64,000 nucleotides of DNA from NCBI GenBank assembly GCA_029881805.1, contig JAOULW010000002.1:62001-126000 (forward strand), read 5' to 3'. Both the position numbers and the translations under genes were made by a program. Position 1 is the first letter of the stretch. The number at the start of each line of letters is the position of its first letter. Positions 36,254-44,945 of this stretch are shown here, piece after piece. Below the pieces are notes generated by a model. The model was not told the DNA's origin, did not search any database, and worked only from the letters and a program-made list of their open reading frames with translations. Origin of the DNA: Candidatus Bathyarchaeota archaeon (GTDB lineage Archaea; Thermoproteota; Bathyarchaeia; Bathyarchaeales; Bathycorpusculaceae).

Positions 36254-36919
36254 ATGCCGGTGAAGGACGAATGTGGAATATGCGGTAGAGTTCTTCCCTA
36301 TAGGTATCTTAGGCGATGCCAGAGATGCGGGCAGCTTTACTGCAGGGACTGCATGGTTCCAGATGTCGCGACAGGCGATCATACAAGAATGTTGTGTCTT
36401 CATTGTGCGAGAAGAATTGTCTCACCTAGGCATGTTTCCAAATACAGTGGACTTACTGGTTATTTGAAATTTCGAGGGTCTTTCACAAATCTTGTCAAGC
36501 TTCCTTTTGCGAAGATTGATGGAATAATCGGCGATAATTTGCCCATGAGTGCCTATCGTAGTGAAAGATGGTGGGATAATTCGCCAAGCAGTCAGCATGC
36601 CAAAGGCTGGTTGGATGCAGGTTGGGAAACGCAAGAAGTGAATTTGAAAGATGGTTACGTGGTTTTCAGAAAAGTAAAGGTTGAACAAGCCAGAAGAGTT
36701 AGGAGAAGGCGCTCTCGAGTCAAAATTGAGAAGCCGTTCACGCCTGTTCGTGTCCGTATTCCGAGGTCTAAACAGCCGTCTAAGACGAAGGTGTCGAAGC
36801 TTTATGCTAGAATTAAGAATTTGGAGAGGCAAAGAGCAGCCATGCCTCGTCATCCTGGAAGTTTTAAACCGAAGCCTAAGCACGAGAAAAGACTGTTTAA
36901 ACCAAACGAGAAGCCGTGA
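36254..36919 (+). CDS. Treble-clef zinc-finger protein with DUF7662-like domain
   Basis: A 221-residue protein. Residues 8-52 form a Cys-rich finger (CGICG, CQRCGQLYCRDC, CLHCARR) like FYVE/RING treble clefs. Residues about 60-140 show YSGLTGYLKF, LPMSAYRSERWWDN, and GWLDAGWETQEVNLKDGYVVFRK, which match the bacterial DUF7662 pattern. The last 80 residues are very basic with a helical stretch and probably bind nucleic acid. It lies 67 bp before tRNA-Gly at the border of the integrated element. The function is unknown. Confidence 0.65.
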   Translation: MPVKDECGICGRVLPYRYLRRCQRCGQLYCRDCMVPDVATGDHTRMLCLHCARRIVSPRHVSKYSGLTGYLKFRGSFTNLVKLPFAKIDGIIGDNLPMSAYRSERWWDNSPSSQHAKGWLDAGWETQEVNLKDGYVVFRKVKVEQARRVRRRRSRVKIEKPFTPVRVRIPRSKQPSKTKVSKLYARIKNLERQRAAMPRHPGSFKPKPKHEKRLFKPNEKP

Positions 36920-36986
36920 CTGGTTCGGAAAAGAATTTTATCCAGCACACTTTTTATAGAAAATAAAGTAATGCATTAAGGCAAAG

Positions 36987-37065
36987 GCGGTCGTCGTCTA
37001 GTCTGGTTTAGGACACAAGCCTTCCAAGCTTGCGATCCCGGGTTCAAATCCCGGCGACCGCACCA
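36987..37065 (+). tRNA. tRNA-Gly (anticodon TCC), integration target
   Basis: A full cloverleaf: acceptor GCGGTCG/CGACCGC, D arm GTCT/GGAC, anticodon stem CAAGC/GCTTG with loop CTTCCAA giving TCC, and T arm CCGGG-TTCAAAT-CCCGG. The discriminator A is at 37062 and CCA is encoded (37063-37065). A TATA-like TTTTTATAG lies about 33 bases upstream. Its 3' 17 bases recur at 51392-51408, marking it as the attachment site of the following element. Confidence 0.95.
37049..37065 (+). repeat. attL: 3' end of tRNA-Gly
   Basis: TCCCGGCGACCGCACCA forms the tRNA 3' T-stem strand, acceptor strand and CCA. The same 17 bases are at 51392-51408 in direct orientation, which is the expected product of tyrosine-integrase insertion into a tRNA gene. 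Confidence 0.85.
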
Positions 37066-37094
37066 TAATTCGGGTTCAAAACCACAAATCTTTT

Positions 37095-38432
37095 ATGTCG
37101 CACTACATGTTATTTTACATGAGGCGAAGAGACTTGTCTAATTCTCTTCATCCCCGCTCCAAGTACCGGCATCTGTTCGAGGATAAGGATGTGAGGCGCT
37201 GGTACGAGAACCTCGTCCGCGGTTCCCCAGCCTGCGCCGAAATCTACCTGCGCAACCTTGGGAACTTCTGCCAGCTCAACGGCATAACGCCCCAAGAACT
37301 CGCGCGAAAGCCGATCGCGGAAATAGAAGACCTCCTCATGGACTACGTCACCTCCGCACAGAAGAAACATGCAGGCAGCTACATCCACAACACGACCAAG
37401 GTCGTCAAGTCCTGGCTTGCCCACAACGGAATCCAGCTTAAACGCAAGATAAAGATCACGGGCGCCCACGAGACGCCGACCCTCAAGGACGAACGCGTCC
37501 CCACGAAAGAAGAGCTGAAACGCATTTTCTTGTCAGGAAGCAAGCAGGCCCGCACAGCCTGCGCCATAGTCGCCCATGCAGGCCTAAGACTGCAAGGCCT
37601 CGGCAGCTATACCGGTTATGACGGCCTGAGAATGCGCGACTTACCCGAACTCAAGATCAAAGGATCCGAGGTAAGCTTTGAGAAGATCCCCACCATGGTT
37701 GTTGTTCGCTCGGCCCTAAGCAAGGCCCGCCATCAGTACTTCACTTTCCTAGCAGAAGAAGCCTGCAGCTACCTGAAAGACTACCTGGAAGAGCGCCTGA
37801 GAGACGGCGAACAGTTGACACCCGACTCCGCAATTGTTAAGCCGAAGGTTGCTCAAAAACCCTTCATACGCACAGTAAACATTGGAGACATGATGAGGCT
37901 AGCCATCAGAAGCGCTGGGCTTCCTTGGCGACCGTACGTTTTAAGGTGTTATTTTGACACGATGTTAATGCTTGCCGAGTCAAAGGGTTTGATGCTTAGG
38001 GATTACCGGCAGTTCTGGATGGGCCATAAAGGCGACATTGAAAACCGGTATACGACCAACAAGCAGAGATTGCCAGAGTCTGTTATTGAGGATATGCGGG
38101 CAGCCTACGAGAGAAGCCAAGAATTTCTGCAAACCAAGGAGAAAGAAGAGACGAGCGAGGAAAAGCTCAGAGACAGCTTCAGAAAGCAACTTTTGCTTGT
38201 GGCTGGTTTTAACCAAGAAGAAGTAGATAAGATGGATTTGCCCTCGATGAGCGACGAGGAACTGCAAAGCCTCGTTAAGAAGAAGCTCCTAGGTGCGCCA
38301 ACATCTGACAGCAGCAAACAGAAAGTGGTCAGCATCGACGAAGCCAATGGCTACTTGGCTAAAGGCTGGGAATACGTTGCGAAACTCTCAAACAACAAAG
38401 TTGTCATCAAAATGAACTCCTTAAGCCCTTGA
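37095..38432 (+). CDS. int: Tyrosine recombinase / integrase
   Basis: A 445-residue site-specific integrase. The N-terminal SAM-like core-binding region spans about 30-115. Catalytic residues: Arg165 in HAGLRLQGLG, Arg284 in YVLRCYFDT, His311 in MGHKGDIENRY and nucleophile Tyr319. The usual first His of the second box is replaced by Tyr281. A charged C-terminal extension (about 340-445) ends in a GYLAKGWEYVAKLSNNKVVIK segment. A TATA-like TCTTTTATG lies just upstream. It integrates the element at tRNA-Gly. A second copy of its C-terminal segment is found at 38587-38715. Confidence 0.95.
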   Translation: MSHYMLFYMRRRDLSNSLHPRSKYRHLFEDKDVRRWYENLVRGSPACAEIYLRNLGNFCQLNGITPQELARKPIAEIEDLLMDYVTSAQKKHAGSYIHNTTKVVKSWLAHNGIQLKRKIKITGAHETPTLKDERVPTKEELKRIFLSGSKQARTACAIVAHAGLRLQGLGSYTGYDGLRMRDLPELKIKGSEVSFEKIPTMVVVRSALSKARHQYFTFLAEEACSYLKDYLEERLRDGEQLTPDSAIVKPKVAQKPFIRTVNIGDMMRLAIRSAGLPWRPYVLRCYFDTMLMLAESKGLMLRDYRQFWMGHKGDIENRYTTNKQRLPESVIEDMRAAYERSQEFLQTKEKEETSEEKLRDSFRKQLLLVAGFNQEEVDKMDLPSMSDEELQSLVKKKLLGAPTSDSSKQKVVSIDEANGYLAKGWEYVAKLSNNKVVIKMNSLSP

Positions 38433-38470
38433 CTTAAACATGGTACTTGGAAAATCCGCAACTCAAAAAC

Positions 38471-38497
38471 CGTAGGTTCGAATCCCACCCCCGCACC
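38471..38497 (+). pseudogene. tRNA 3'-end relic, Leu-like
   Basis: CGTAGGTTCGAATCCCACCC followed by CCGCACC looks like a T arm plus acceptor strand of a tRNA with GCGGGGG acceptor, as in archaeal tRNA-Leu. The T stem has one A-C mismatch and no 5' half is present next to it. It is best read as an attachment-site remnant. A GCGGGGG word at about 38559-38565 may be an unrelated coincidence. Confidence 0.5.
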
Positions 38498-38586
38498 TGA
38501 ATTTCAGCCACGATTTGAGCTTATTTAGGCAAGATAAACCCAATTTATGGCGTTTTCAGCGGGGGCGTGCGGGGGTCATGAATTAA

Positions 38587-38715
38587 ACATGTCAAATTGT
38601 ATCTTCTAGCGCGCGCTCTCTCAATATTGACGAGGTTGAATGCTATCTATCGCAAGGCTGGGAGTACGTCGCGAACCTCCCGAACAAGAAGGTCATCATC
38701 AAACTGAATGAGTGA
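38587..38715 (+). pseudogene. C-terminal relic of a second integrase
   Basis: About 42 codons ending at TGA 38713-38715 encode a tail containing NIDEVECYLSQGWEYVANL and KKVIIKLNE, closely similar to the end of the intact integrase (SIDEANGYLAKGWEYVAKL...). An in-frame TAA at 38584 closes the frame upstream, and the catalytic domain is missing. It lies 90 bp after a Leu-like tRNA 3' end, so it mirrors the tRNA-then-integrase order of the intact element. Confidence 0.75.
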
Positions 38716-38780
38716 GGCCCGCTCAGAGCGCGCTATTTTGTCGCCGGGTTGGGGTCGAGGATACTAGATCAAATAACCCG

Positions 38781-39518
38781 CTAATTTTTGAAAGTTACAT
38801 CTTCGTAATTTTTTTGACCTCGCAAAACATCTTCGAGTTCCTTGATTTCTTCAGGAAAGATTTGTTCTAATATGCTCTTGAGCTTTGAGATTTCTTCCTT
38901 TTTTGGTAACTCATCAACTTTTGGAACGTAAATCAGACCTACGTCCCCATCGACTTCGAATATTCTTTTCTGGGGCGCTGAAGGGGTAGTTTCATTCCTT
39001 GATAGATCAAGCGAATTCCAAACAAAGGGGTTACCTCCTCTTATGAGTTTTCCCGCCTCTGCCAGCCAATCGGAATTATTCTCCTCCAATGCCTTCAGAA
39101 GAACGAAAAGGTGGAAAACACCTAATCTTCTTCCTACAGCCTCCATTCTTTCTTTCAAGTCTTCCTTCTCTTTCCCAATGGTTATAAGCAATCTGTCAGA
39201 ATCTAGTTGTTCCCAGTGCATCTTCAAACCAAGAATGTAAGGCAAAGCATTCACAGCGAATAATACTGGTTCAACGCTTTTCTTCCCTTCAACTGATAAT
39301 CTTTCGCGGGGCTGCAACACGTTTAAGATTCTTCCTTCAACGTATTCTTTCTTTATTATCCCCTCTTCCTCCAGTTTCTTCAAGTGCTGATTTACAACGG
39401 CCCGGCTTAACCTAGATTCTCGAATCAACTCGGTGAATGTCAAATGCCTTTGGTTGAGTATGCCGATTATTCTGTTTCTATTGCTTTTCCAAGTTTGCTT
39501 TTGATAAGGTTCTATCGT
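38781..39518 (-). CDS. Winged-helix transcriptional regulator
   Basis: About 245 residues. The N-terminal domain (RNRIIGILNQRHLTFTELIRESR, then VVNQHLKKLEEEGIIKKEYVEG) is an ArsR/MarR-like winged helix. The rest is alpha/beta and unrecognised. The start could be ATG 39518 or the in-frame ATG 39545. It is divergent from a small open frame at 39596, and CGGAGTATGGTGA-like words on both sides of their shared promoter (near 39531 and 39592) could be operators. Confidence 0.7.
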   Translation of the reverse strand, partial: TIEPYQKQTWKSNRNRIIGILNQRHLTFTELIRESRLSRAVVNQHLKKLEEEGIIKKEYVEGRILNVLQPRERLSVEGKKSVEPVLFAVNALPYILGLKMHWEQLDSDRLLITIGKEKEDLKERMEAVGRRLGVFHLFVLLKALEENNSDWLAEAGKLIRGGNPFVWNSLDLSRNETTPSAPQKRIFEVDGDVGLIYVPKVDELPKKEEISKLKSILEQIFPEEIKELEDVLRGQKNYEDVTFKN

Positions 39519-39595
39519 CATCACCGAACCGCAGTATGGTGACAAGACTATTTAAATATTGGTACCGTGTAAAAGACTAAAAGAGTGAACGGAGT

Positions 39596-39829
39596 ATGGT
39601 GAGCATACCGTTGCAGGAAGCAAGGTCAAACAGAAATTCAGAGACAGTCATCATCACTAGGAAAATAAACATTAAGCAACTGAAGGAATTTGTCTTCACT
39701 GAAATCCATCGTGACTCACCGCTGTATGCTGTTTTCTTAGCCGAGTCGGCAGATGAGATAGACGCCGCAGAATTCATAATCAAGGCAAGATTGTGGCTCA
39801 GATTAGCAAAAGGGAAGCTCATACGATAA
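39596..39829 (+). CDS. Small hypothetical protein
   Basis: A 77-residue open frame divergent from the winged-helix regulator. It has a central KINIKQLKEFVFTEIHRDS segment and an amphipathic C-terminal helix. No family is recognised. Its position opposite a regulator suggests it may be controlled by it. The start codon has only a weak SD, so the call is tentative. Confidence 0.45.
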   Translation: MVSIPLQEARSNRNSETVIITRKINIKQLKEFVFTEIHRDSPLYAVFLAESADEIDAAEFIIKARLWLRLAKGKLIR

Positions 39830-39971
39830 ACGCTCATTTTGCACCTGCAACACTGCTTCCCTCCCAATTAATGTGAAAGAGAGAAAACAAGTGTCCAACG
39901 GTCTCGAGACTCCGGCAAAGAGAGCCTATCTGGAAGCCGAAGAGGAAATTGTACCAAGGTGAAACTACAAC

Positions 39972-41357
39972 GTGGATGGCCAACCTAAACCTCCCTGTCC
40001 TAAATGCGGGTCAAGAGATACCATCCGAAAATACATCAGACATAACAAGCGTATTCCTCCCGTGAGGGTATTCCACTGCAAGTCATGCGATAGAAGCTTC
40101 AGCGAAAACAGCTTGATAACAAGGGAATTACCCCATCACACAGCAGAAAAATACTTCACAGGTTTTACGTCTTTGAAATCGATGGTGGAGAACATGGCCC
40201 TTGACATATCCAAGACCACTCTTCACAGGAGAATTATTGCCCTATCAAAGAAAGCTCCGGACTGGTATGAAGTCTCAAAGTCGATGAAAGAAGAAGGTAA
40301 ATGGGGATTCGTCATGGGTATCGACACTTCCGGTCTTAAAATTAAAGGCAAAAATTATGTGTATCTTCATGTTGCAGATATCCCATCAAAGGACGACATC
40401 GCCTACGCTGTATGCAACAAGGAAGATGCAGCTACCGTGAAACCAATTCTACGCCAGCTCAGGAACATAGGATACATGCCGAAAATTGTTGTTCTAGATC
40501 TTGCACAAGAGTTACTTACCAGTGTCAAAGAAGTTTTCCCTTGTGCAATAATACAGGGCTGCGTTTTTCACGTACGTCTGTGGCTCGAAAAGGAATTACC
40601 GACAAGGAAAACCACTAAAAAATTCGGCAGAGAGAAAGTAGAGCTTTACGCAAAGGTAAAGGAATTAATCAACTATGCTTGCATATCGAAAGATGAGGAT
40701 ACAAGACAGCAATTGTTGCGGAAATTCAAGTGTTTGAATTTGGATGAAAAAGCAAAAAAAGTTGTCGAGTTGTTCTTAGCAAACCTGAAATATTATCACA
40801 CGCTGGACGAGGAAGATTTCAAGCGCTATGGAACCTTTATCTTGTACAACAACTTGTGTGAACGCCATATCGGGCTTGTCAAAGATCTCAAGAACAAAAT
40901 GAAGGGTTTCAAGAGCCTCGACTCCGCCCGAAACATCATAAAACTCTTCTGGTATTATGCAAGAAGAGATTCTGCATGGCTTGCAGAACAGAAAGAAGAT
41001 ACCTCGGCGTATTGTATACCCGAAAAGGAAGATATTTCGAGGTACAATATTCCATTGTCTTTTTACTTTGACGATCCGGCGAACTTAGCCCTGTTTTCAA
41101 AAGTGAGCGGTGTGCCCAGAGAGATTCTATACAAAGCCGCCCAGGCAATGGGACGCATAACTATTGGTGACTACGCTTTTACAGGAACTAAACTGGGCGA
41201 TATACAAGACAGAATTTCAAAAATGACTGAAAAATCATTCAAATTAATTATGCAGGAAGTAGGGTGTGATCAGGCGGCCACGGTGGAACTCTTGCTTAAA
41301 TTCGGATTTAAAGTTATGTACAAGTCGTTTGATGCTTCAGGTATGATAATTTCTTAG
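39972..41357 (+). CDS. Mutator/IS256-like DDE transposase
   Basis: A 461-residue transposase. The N-terminus has a zinc ribbon (CPKCGSRD... FHCKSCDRSF) and an HTH-like segment. An RNase-H-type DDE core follows: VMGIDTSG (first Asp), VVLDLAQELL (second Asp), a QGCVFHVRLWLEKEL Cys-His element typical of mutator-like transposases, and YNNLCERHIGLVKDL containing the probable catalytic Glu. The GTG start has AAGGTGA upstream. Clear terminal inverted repeats were not found by eye. It appears intact but its element ends are not defined. Confidence 0.8.
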   Translation: MDGQPKPPCPKCGSRDTIRKYIRHNKRIPPVRVFHCKSCDRSFSENSLITRELPHHTAEKYFTGFTSLKSMVENMALDISKTTLHRRIIALSKKAPDWYEVSKSMKEEGKWGFVMGIDTSGLKIKGKNYVYLHVADIPSKDDIAYAVCNKEDAATVKPILRQLRNIGYMPKIVVLDLAQELLTSVKEVFPCAIIQGCVFHVRLWLEKELPTRKTTKKFGREKVELYAKVKELINYACISKDEDTRQQLLRKFKCLNLDEKAKKVVELFLANLKYYHTLDEEDFKRYGTFILYNNLCERHIGLVKDLKNKMKGFKSLDSARNIIKLFWYYARRDSAWLAEQKEDTSAYCIPEKEDISRYNIPLSFYFDDPANLALFSKVSGVPREILYKAAQAMGRITIGDYAFTGTKLGDIQDRISKMTEKSFKLIMQEVGCDQAATVELLLKFGFKVMYKSFDASGMIIS

Positions 41358-41508
41358 GACTCGAATGGAACAGAAACAAAAAAATCTGTATTCATATCGA
41401 GTATAGGTCACGAATGGAACAGACTTAAGAAGGACTCGATTATGGGATAGAACCATAAAATCATATAAGGGGGCAATTCGATTAGCTCCCATAATCCCAT
41501 CCTCTCAT
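41358..41508. repeat. Repeats downstream of transposase
   Basis: CGAATGGAACAGA occurs twice (about 41363 and 41412), and GATTATGGGAT (about 41438) pairs with CCCATAATC (about 41490) to give an imperfect inverted repeat with a loop of about 45 bases. These may be the right-end structure of the transposon or a terminator. Confidence 0.4.
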
Positions 41509-41919
41509 ATGTGCACTCTTCTGGTACATGTTAGTGAGCTTCTTAGCCTTGAAATGAAAGGCCCTCAAGAATATGCTGGCTTTCAATACTCTGATATCTA
41601 TAATATACTTCAACGAGAAATGGGAACTTTTACAGCTCTAACTGATGAGGAACGTGCAGCTCTATGTGCGAGGGCAATCGAGATTGGGCTGAAAAAGGAA
41701 ATTCTTCGTGATTTGACAGAGGATATTACAGAGCTAAATCGAAAAGTGTTTCAGTTCAGCATTAAACGCCGAAAAGCGTTGGCACAAAATGCAGAAAAGA
41801 CTTACATAAAAAGAAATGCGCGGAAACTAGCTGAAAAAAATGTGGTTGAACGTTTCAGAAGAGAGACAGGGTTCACAAATTTAACTGCTTTCGGAGAGGA
41901 GGCAGGTAAGGCTAAATAA
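41509..41919 (+). CDS. Hypothetical protein, helical
   Basis: A 136-residue protein, mostly charged helices, with an N-terminal hydrophobic start and a KKEILRDLTEDITELNRKVFQFSIKRR stretch. The real start may be an internal ATG near 41554. No domain is recognised. The position behind the transposase suggests accessory cargo. Confidence 0.5.
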   Translation: MCTLLVHVSELLSLEMKGPQEYAGFQYSDIYNILQREMGTFTALTDEERAALCARAIEIGLKKEILRDLTEDITELNRKVFQFSIKRRKALAQNAEKTYIKRNARKLAEKNVVERFRRETGFTNLTAFGEEAGKAK

Positions 41920-41978
41920 ATGGAAAATGCCTAGGATATCCATTCAACTCTCTCTAATAGTTCTTAGACAAAGGGGAA

Positions 41979-43265
41979 TTAACGATAAAGTGGAGACGAT
42001 TGCCTCTTGGCGTAAATGTCGTCTAGTTCTGTCCTTTTAATCTGTCTGTCCGAGGATCCTCTCCTTACGAAAATGCCTCTATCTTTCAGAGTGTAAGGCT
42101 TATTTGTACCCTCTGGAACTTTCACCAGAGTGATTGGTATGCCTTGTACCAAAACCTCTGAATCTATCTGAACTTCAATTGAAGGGTCACAGTGGTCCGC
42201 AATCAAGTCCACTATCTTGGCCTTCGCATCTTCCTTGAAACCTTTGACTCGACAATTATCATCGACTCCAAGAAAAATAATTCCCCCACTAGTGTTAGCA
42301 AACGCCACAACCGTCTCCAAAAACTCTGCATTGCCCAGTTCCTTTTTGAATTCGACGTTGACGTTTTCACCTTTGTCAATCATATCCAGCAATTGAGCTT
42401 CAATATTTTCTATTATTATCCCTTCTTCTCTTGAAGGATACCGATAATCAAATCTCTTTTTGTCGATTGCCTCTCCATCTAGACCCGAAACTATATGGGC
42501 TTCGACTTGAAATGGTTCCTCATCAGCCACAAAACTTGCTTGCCCTCCTTCAAGGCTCAAGTCGTCAGATGTGTAACTTTTGTTTTCGCCTTTACAATAA
42601 AACTTAACTCGCACATCTGGAGAAGCAACTTCTTTTGTCTCTACATCAACAGTCACTCTATTTCCTGCTAATCGCAGATTCTTGATGCGAGCGCTATAAT
42701 CGGGTACAAGCAATTCGATGCGGCTTTCCAGCGAGTACCAATCTTTTGGAAGGCGCAACGCAAAAAAGACATTTATGGCCTCCACTCCGCTTGGAAACAA
42801 GGGCAAACTCAACTTTGACATAGAATCTGAGGGAATGTTTCCTCGAATGTCATCACCTATGCTGCTGTAAGCATAAAGCATTGGCCATTCGCAAGAAATA
42901 TATCCATAAGAACTACGGCTCGGTATAAATCTCGTCCCAGTCAAGTGGACTTTCAGAGGGATTTCTGGCCAGCCGGGAAGCTTCAAAACTTGATTTTCAA
43001 AAATTGATTGAAGAAGATTGATGGCATCTTGCACCTCTACCAATCTTTTAGTGAGAATAAAATCTCCGTAGTCATACGTTTCCTCCTTAAAAGGGGCTTC
43101 TCCTTTACCTAGAAAATTCACAAGACCAAAACTAACTTTCAACTCATTTTTACTGTCTCTAGAGAAAGCAAAGCCCACCAGAGCTTTCTCAAAGGTTCCC
43201 TTACGCTTCTCAATTGTTTCAAATATTTTCTCCAAGTTCCTACGAGTTCGTTCATCCATAGTCAT
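41979..43265 (-). CDS. AlbA_2 / Schlafen-like domain protein
   Basis: A 428-residue protein. The C-terminal 130 residues form an AlbA_2 (Schlafen) domain: GENVNVEFKKELGNAEFLETVVAFANTSGG, then IIFLGVDDNCRVKGF, and PYTLKDRGIFVRRGSS. Such domains occur in DNA/RNA-binding regulators and several defence proteins. The N-terminal 280 residues are beta-rich and unrecognised. The catalytic Glu pair typical of RNase-active Schlafens cannot be judged by eye. It is inside the integrated element. Confidence 0.8.
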   Translation of the reverse strand: MTMDERTRRNLEKIFETIEKRKGTFEKALVGFAFSRDSKNELKVSFGLVNFLGKGEAPFKEETYDYGDFILTKRLVEVQDAINLLQSIFENQVLKLPGWPEIPLKVHLTGTRFIPSRSSYGYISCEWPMLYAYSSIGDDIRGNIPSDSMSKLSLPLFPSGVEAINVFFALRLPKDWYSLESRIELLVPDYSARIKNLRLAGNRVTVDVETKEVASPDVRVKFYCKGENKSYTSDDLSLEGGQASFVADEEPFQVEAHIVSGLDGEAIDKKRFDYRYPSREEGIIIENIEAQLLDMIDKGENVNVEFKKELGNAEFLETVVAFANTSGGIIFLGVDDNCRVKGFKEDAKAKIVDLIADHCDPSIEVQIDSEVLVQGIPITLVKVPEGTNKPYTLKDRGIFVRRGSSDRQIKRTELDDIYAKRQSSPLYR

Positions 43266-43332
43266 TATATCGCCTAATCCAAATACTTCTTAAACAATTA
43301 TAAACCTACTGCGCACTCTTCCAAACGTTTTT

Positions 43333-43572
43333 TCATTTCCAAGCATCTATCAGAAAAATTGTTGGCGCCAACTGATGTCCTCTTTTTTCAGCTATTTTTT
43401 GACCTAATTCCTTCGTCAGTTTCTTGTTCATTCGTTGGAGCCTACGAGTAACATCCCACCTTTTCAATCCGTATTCAGACAATTCCGCAGCAATGGCTTA
43501 AGGCAATAAACCCCCAACACCCTTCTGCATCAAACACGTGATAATTTCAACGTCTACTTCATCCTCACACAT
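43333..43572 (-). pseudogene. HTH protein with in-frame stop
   Basis: An 80-codon frame interrupted by TAA at codon 25 (43498-43500). Before it: CEDEVDVEIITCLMQKGVGG; after it: AIAAELSEYGLKRWDVTRRL and a basic end with RMNKKLTKELGQKIAEKRG. The continuity of helix-turn-helix-like sequence across the stop argues for a nonsense mutation rather than chance. Its ATG overlaps the stop of the 79-residue gene upstream (ATGTGTGA), a normal coupled-operon layout. Confidence 0.6.
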
Positions 43573-43804
43573 GTACGTTTGCTAGTTTCAATATTTCTTG
43601 GATTACATTTCTCTTGTTCTTTCTTAGCTCGATTGGTGCAAATGCATAGAAAGTGATTAACTCCTCAGCTTTATCATACTGATTTGTTCTTCTATCCAAT
43701 GATTTCGTGCTATCTGCCTTGTTCGCATTTTCAATCCAAACTTCAAACTTCACATGCCTTTCCTTAGCAAGTTTCCTTGTCAGATCTTCAAAGAGCAGTC
43801 TCAT
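43565..43804 (-). CDS. Small hypothetical protein, coupled to HTH gene
   Basis: A 79-residue charged protein with no recognised family. Its stop overlaps the ATG of the broken HTH gene by an ATGTGTGA arrangement, so both were probably one operon. An N-terminal LLFEDLTRKLAKERHVKFEVWIENA segment is alpha/beta. The function is unknown; a toxin-antitoxin or plasmid-control pair is one possibility. Confidence 0.5.
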   Translation of the reverse strand: MRLLFEDLTRKLAKERHVKFEVWIENANKADSTKSLDRRTNQYDKAEELITFYAFAPIELRKNKRNVIQEILKLANVHV

Positions 43805-44211
43805 TTAAACACCATTCCATTGATAAGATGGCCTTGGTGAGGAATATTGATTTATCTGCGTCTTGACTCTTAATATATCAAAGCTTACACCTGTCTTTAG
43901 ACCTTCTAGCACATTCAGATTCTCCCTTGTCAAGCTATAGTGAACAGTCTTCTACTTGGGCGGGAAGTGGTATAGAACCTAAAAGGGTTCAAGTCCATAG
44001 AAGCCTAAACCCTTTGCGGTGTAGGGCTAATTGAATACGGATCTGCCAAACGCGCATTTTTCGCTAGACGAAAACGGTCTTCTTGTTATTGCGATACCAA
44101 TCGGAACAGTTTTGCTGTACGTAAATCGACGGCCTTAAGATCAAAAAGAAAATGGAAATACTCATATCTCACTTGACGCATACATTCGCCCGCGCGCTGG
44201 TTTGTTCACGT
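43805..44211. other. Intergenic, T-arm-like word
   Basis: About 400 bp without a convincing gene. GGGTTCAAGTCCA at 43985-43997 is a tRNA T-arm-like word lacking partner stems. A 61-codon plus-strand frame at 44152-44337 is rejected because the opposite strand encodes a better zinc-ribbon gene. Confidence 0.35.
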
Positions 44212-44367
44212 TCAAGAGCGGGCTTTGGCCTTGTAGGTTATCCTCATTATAGGCTGTTTGTCAGGGTGACAAACGAATATGACAGAGCACGCGCTATTTT
44301 CACAGTAATACTTGGAGCTGCCCTTATTTTTCTTTAATGGCTTTCCGCATTCTGGACAATCAACCAT
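44212..44367 (-). CDS. Small zinc-ribbon protein
   Basis: A 51-residue protein starting MVDCPECGKPLKKNK, with a second Cys pair in YYCENSACSVIFVC. The CxxC...CxxxxxC pattern and compact size fit the tiny zinc-ribbon proteins common in archaea, probably nucleic-acid or protein binding. The start is ATG 44367 and the SD is weak. No operon partner. Confidence 0.65.
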   Translation of the reverse strand: MVDCPECGKPLKKNKGSSKYYCENSACSVIFVCHPDKQPIMRITYKAKARS

Positions 44368-44945
44368 CTTCAAATTCCCATTTCAAGAATAGGAAGAGAC
44401 TATGTAAAACTGTTGTGAATCTCGGATAGTGATGTAAGCTCTGTTTCCTCCAATCTGTTTCCCAATATTCAGGAAGAGAGAAAAAGGGGTGTTGCGGGAG
44501 ATGTCACCACGCTTATGGGGGTCAGCTATAATCCTCGAAGTGTTTCATATGAATTAGGGCCTAGAGAAATTGCGACTAGGTGGTGGGGCACAAAATATTA
44601 TGGTCTGATTTTTTCGAATTTTGTTTCCCATATTTAGGGAGAGTTGAACTGCGTAGTTTTATTGTGCTTAAAACGTCAATTATGAAATTTTCTACAGCCA
44701 ATCTGATTTTGGTTTGTTCTAGAATTTTGAGGTCAGGACTTCGCGTTAAGGACCTGAACCCACGAAATCATTAAGATAGATAGTTGCCGCAGAGCAGAAA
44801 TTGGACTTGAACCTATTTATGTGGACGAAAACCCACCCCACGAAAACAGAACCTGAGAGCTATCCGACAACCTATATATTGCCTATCCTAACTACGTTGT
44901 CTTAGCATTCAATAATCCTCGTCCGAAATACAAAGGTGGGCAGAT
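44368..44945. other. Intergenic region with T-arm-like word
   Basis: Nearly 580 bp with no gene that can be supported. Imperfect repeats of a CCCA(A)TATT(C/T)AGG(A/G)AGAG word occur near 44461 and 44625. TGGACTTGAACC at 44802-44813 is a minus-strand T-arm-like word. The last 60 bases hold the promoter of the next gene, including a CCTATATATTGCC stretch near 44870. Confidence 0.35.

Noticed and set aside
39830-41508. Defined insertion sequence with terminal inverted repeats around the transposase
   Set aside because: No matching inverted repeats or target duplication could be found by eye on both sides, so only the transposase and right-side repeats are listed.
44152-44337. 61-codon plus-strand frame
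   Set aside because: The opposite strand encodes a better-supported CxxC zinc-ribbon protein over the same bases.
44580-44774. 64-codon plus-strand frame in the 44.4-44.9 kb gap
   Set aside because: No SD, no protein-like pattern, and it ends in tRNA-debris-like sequence.
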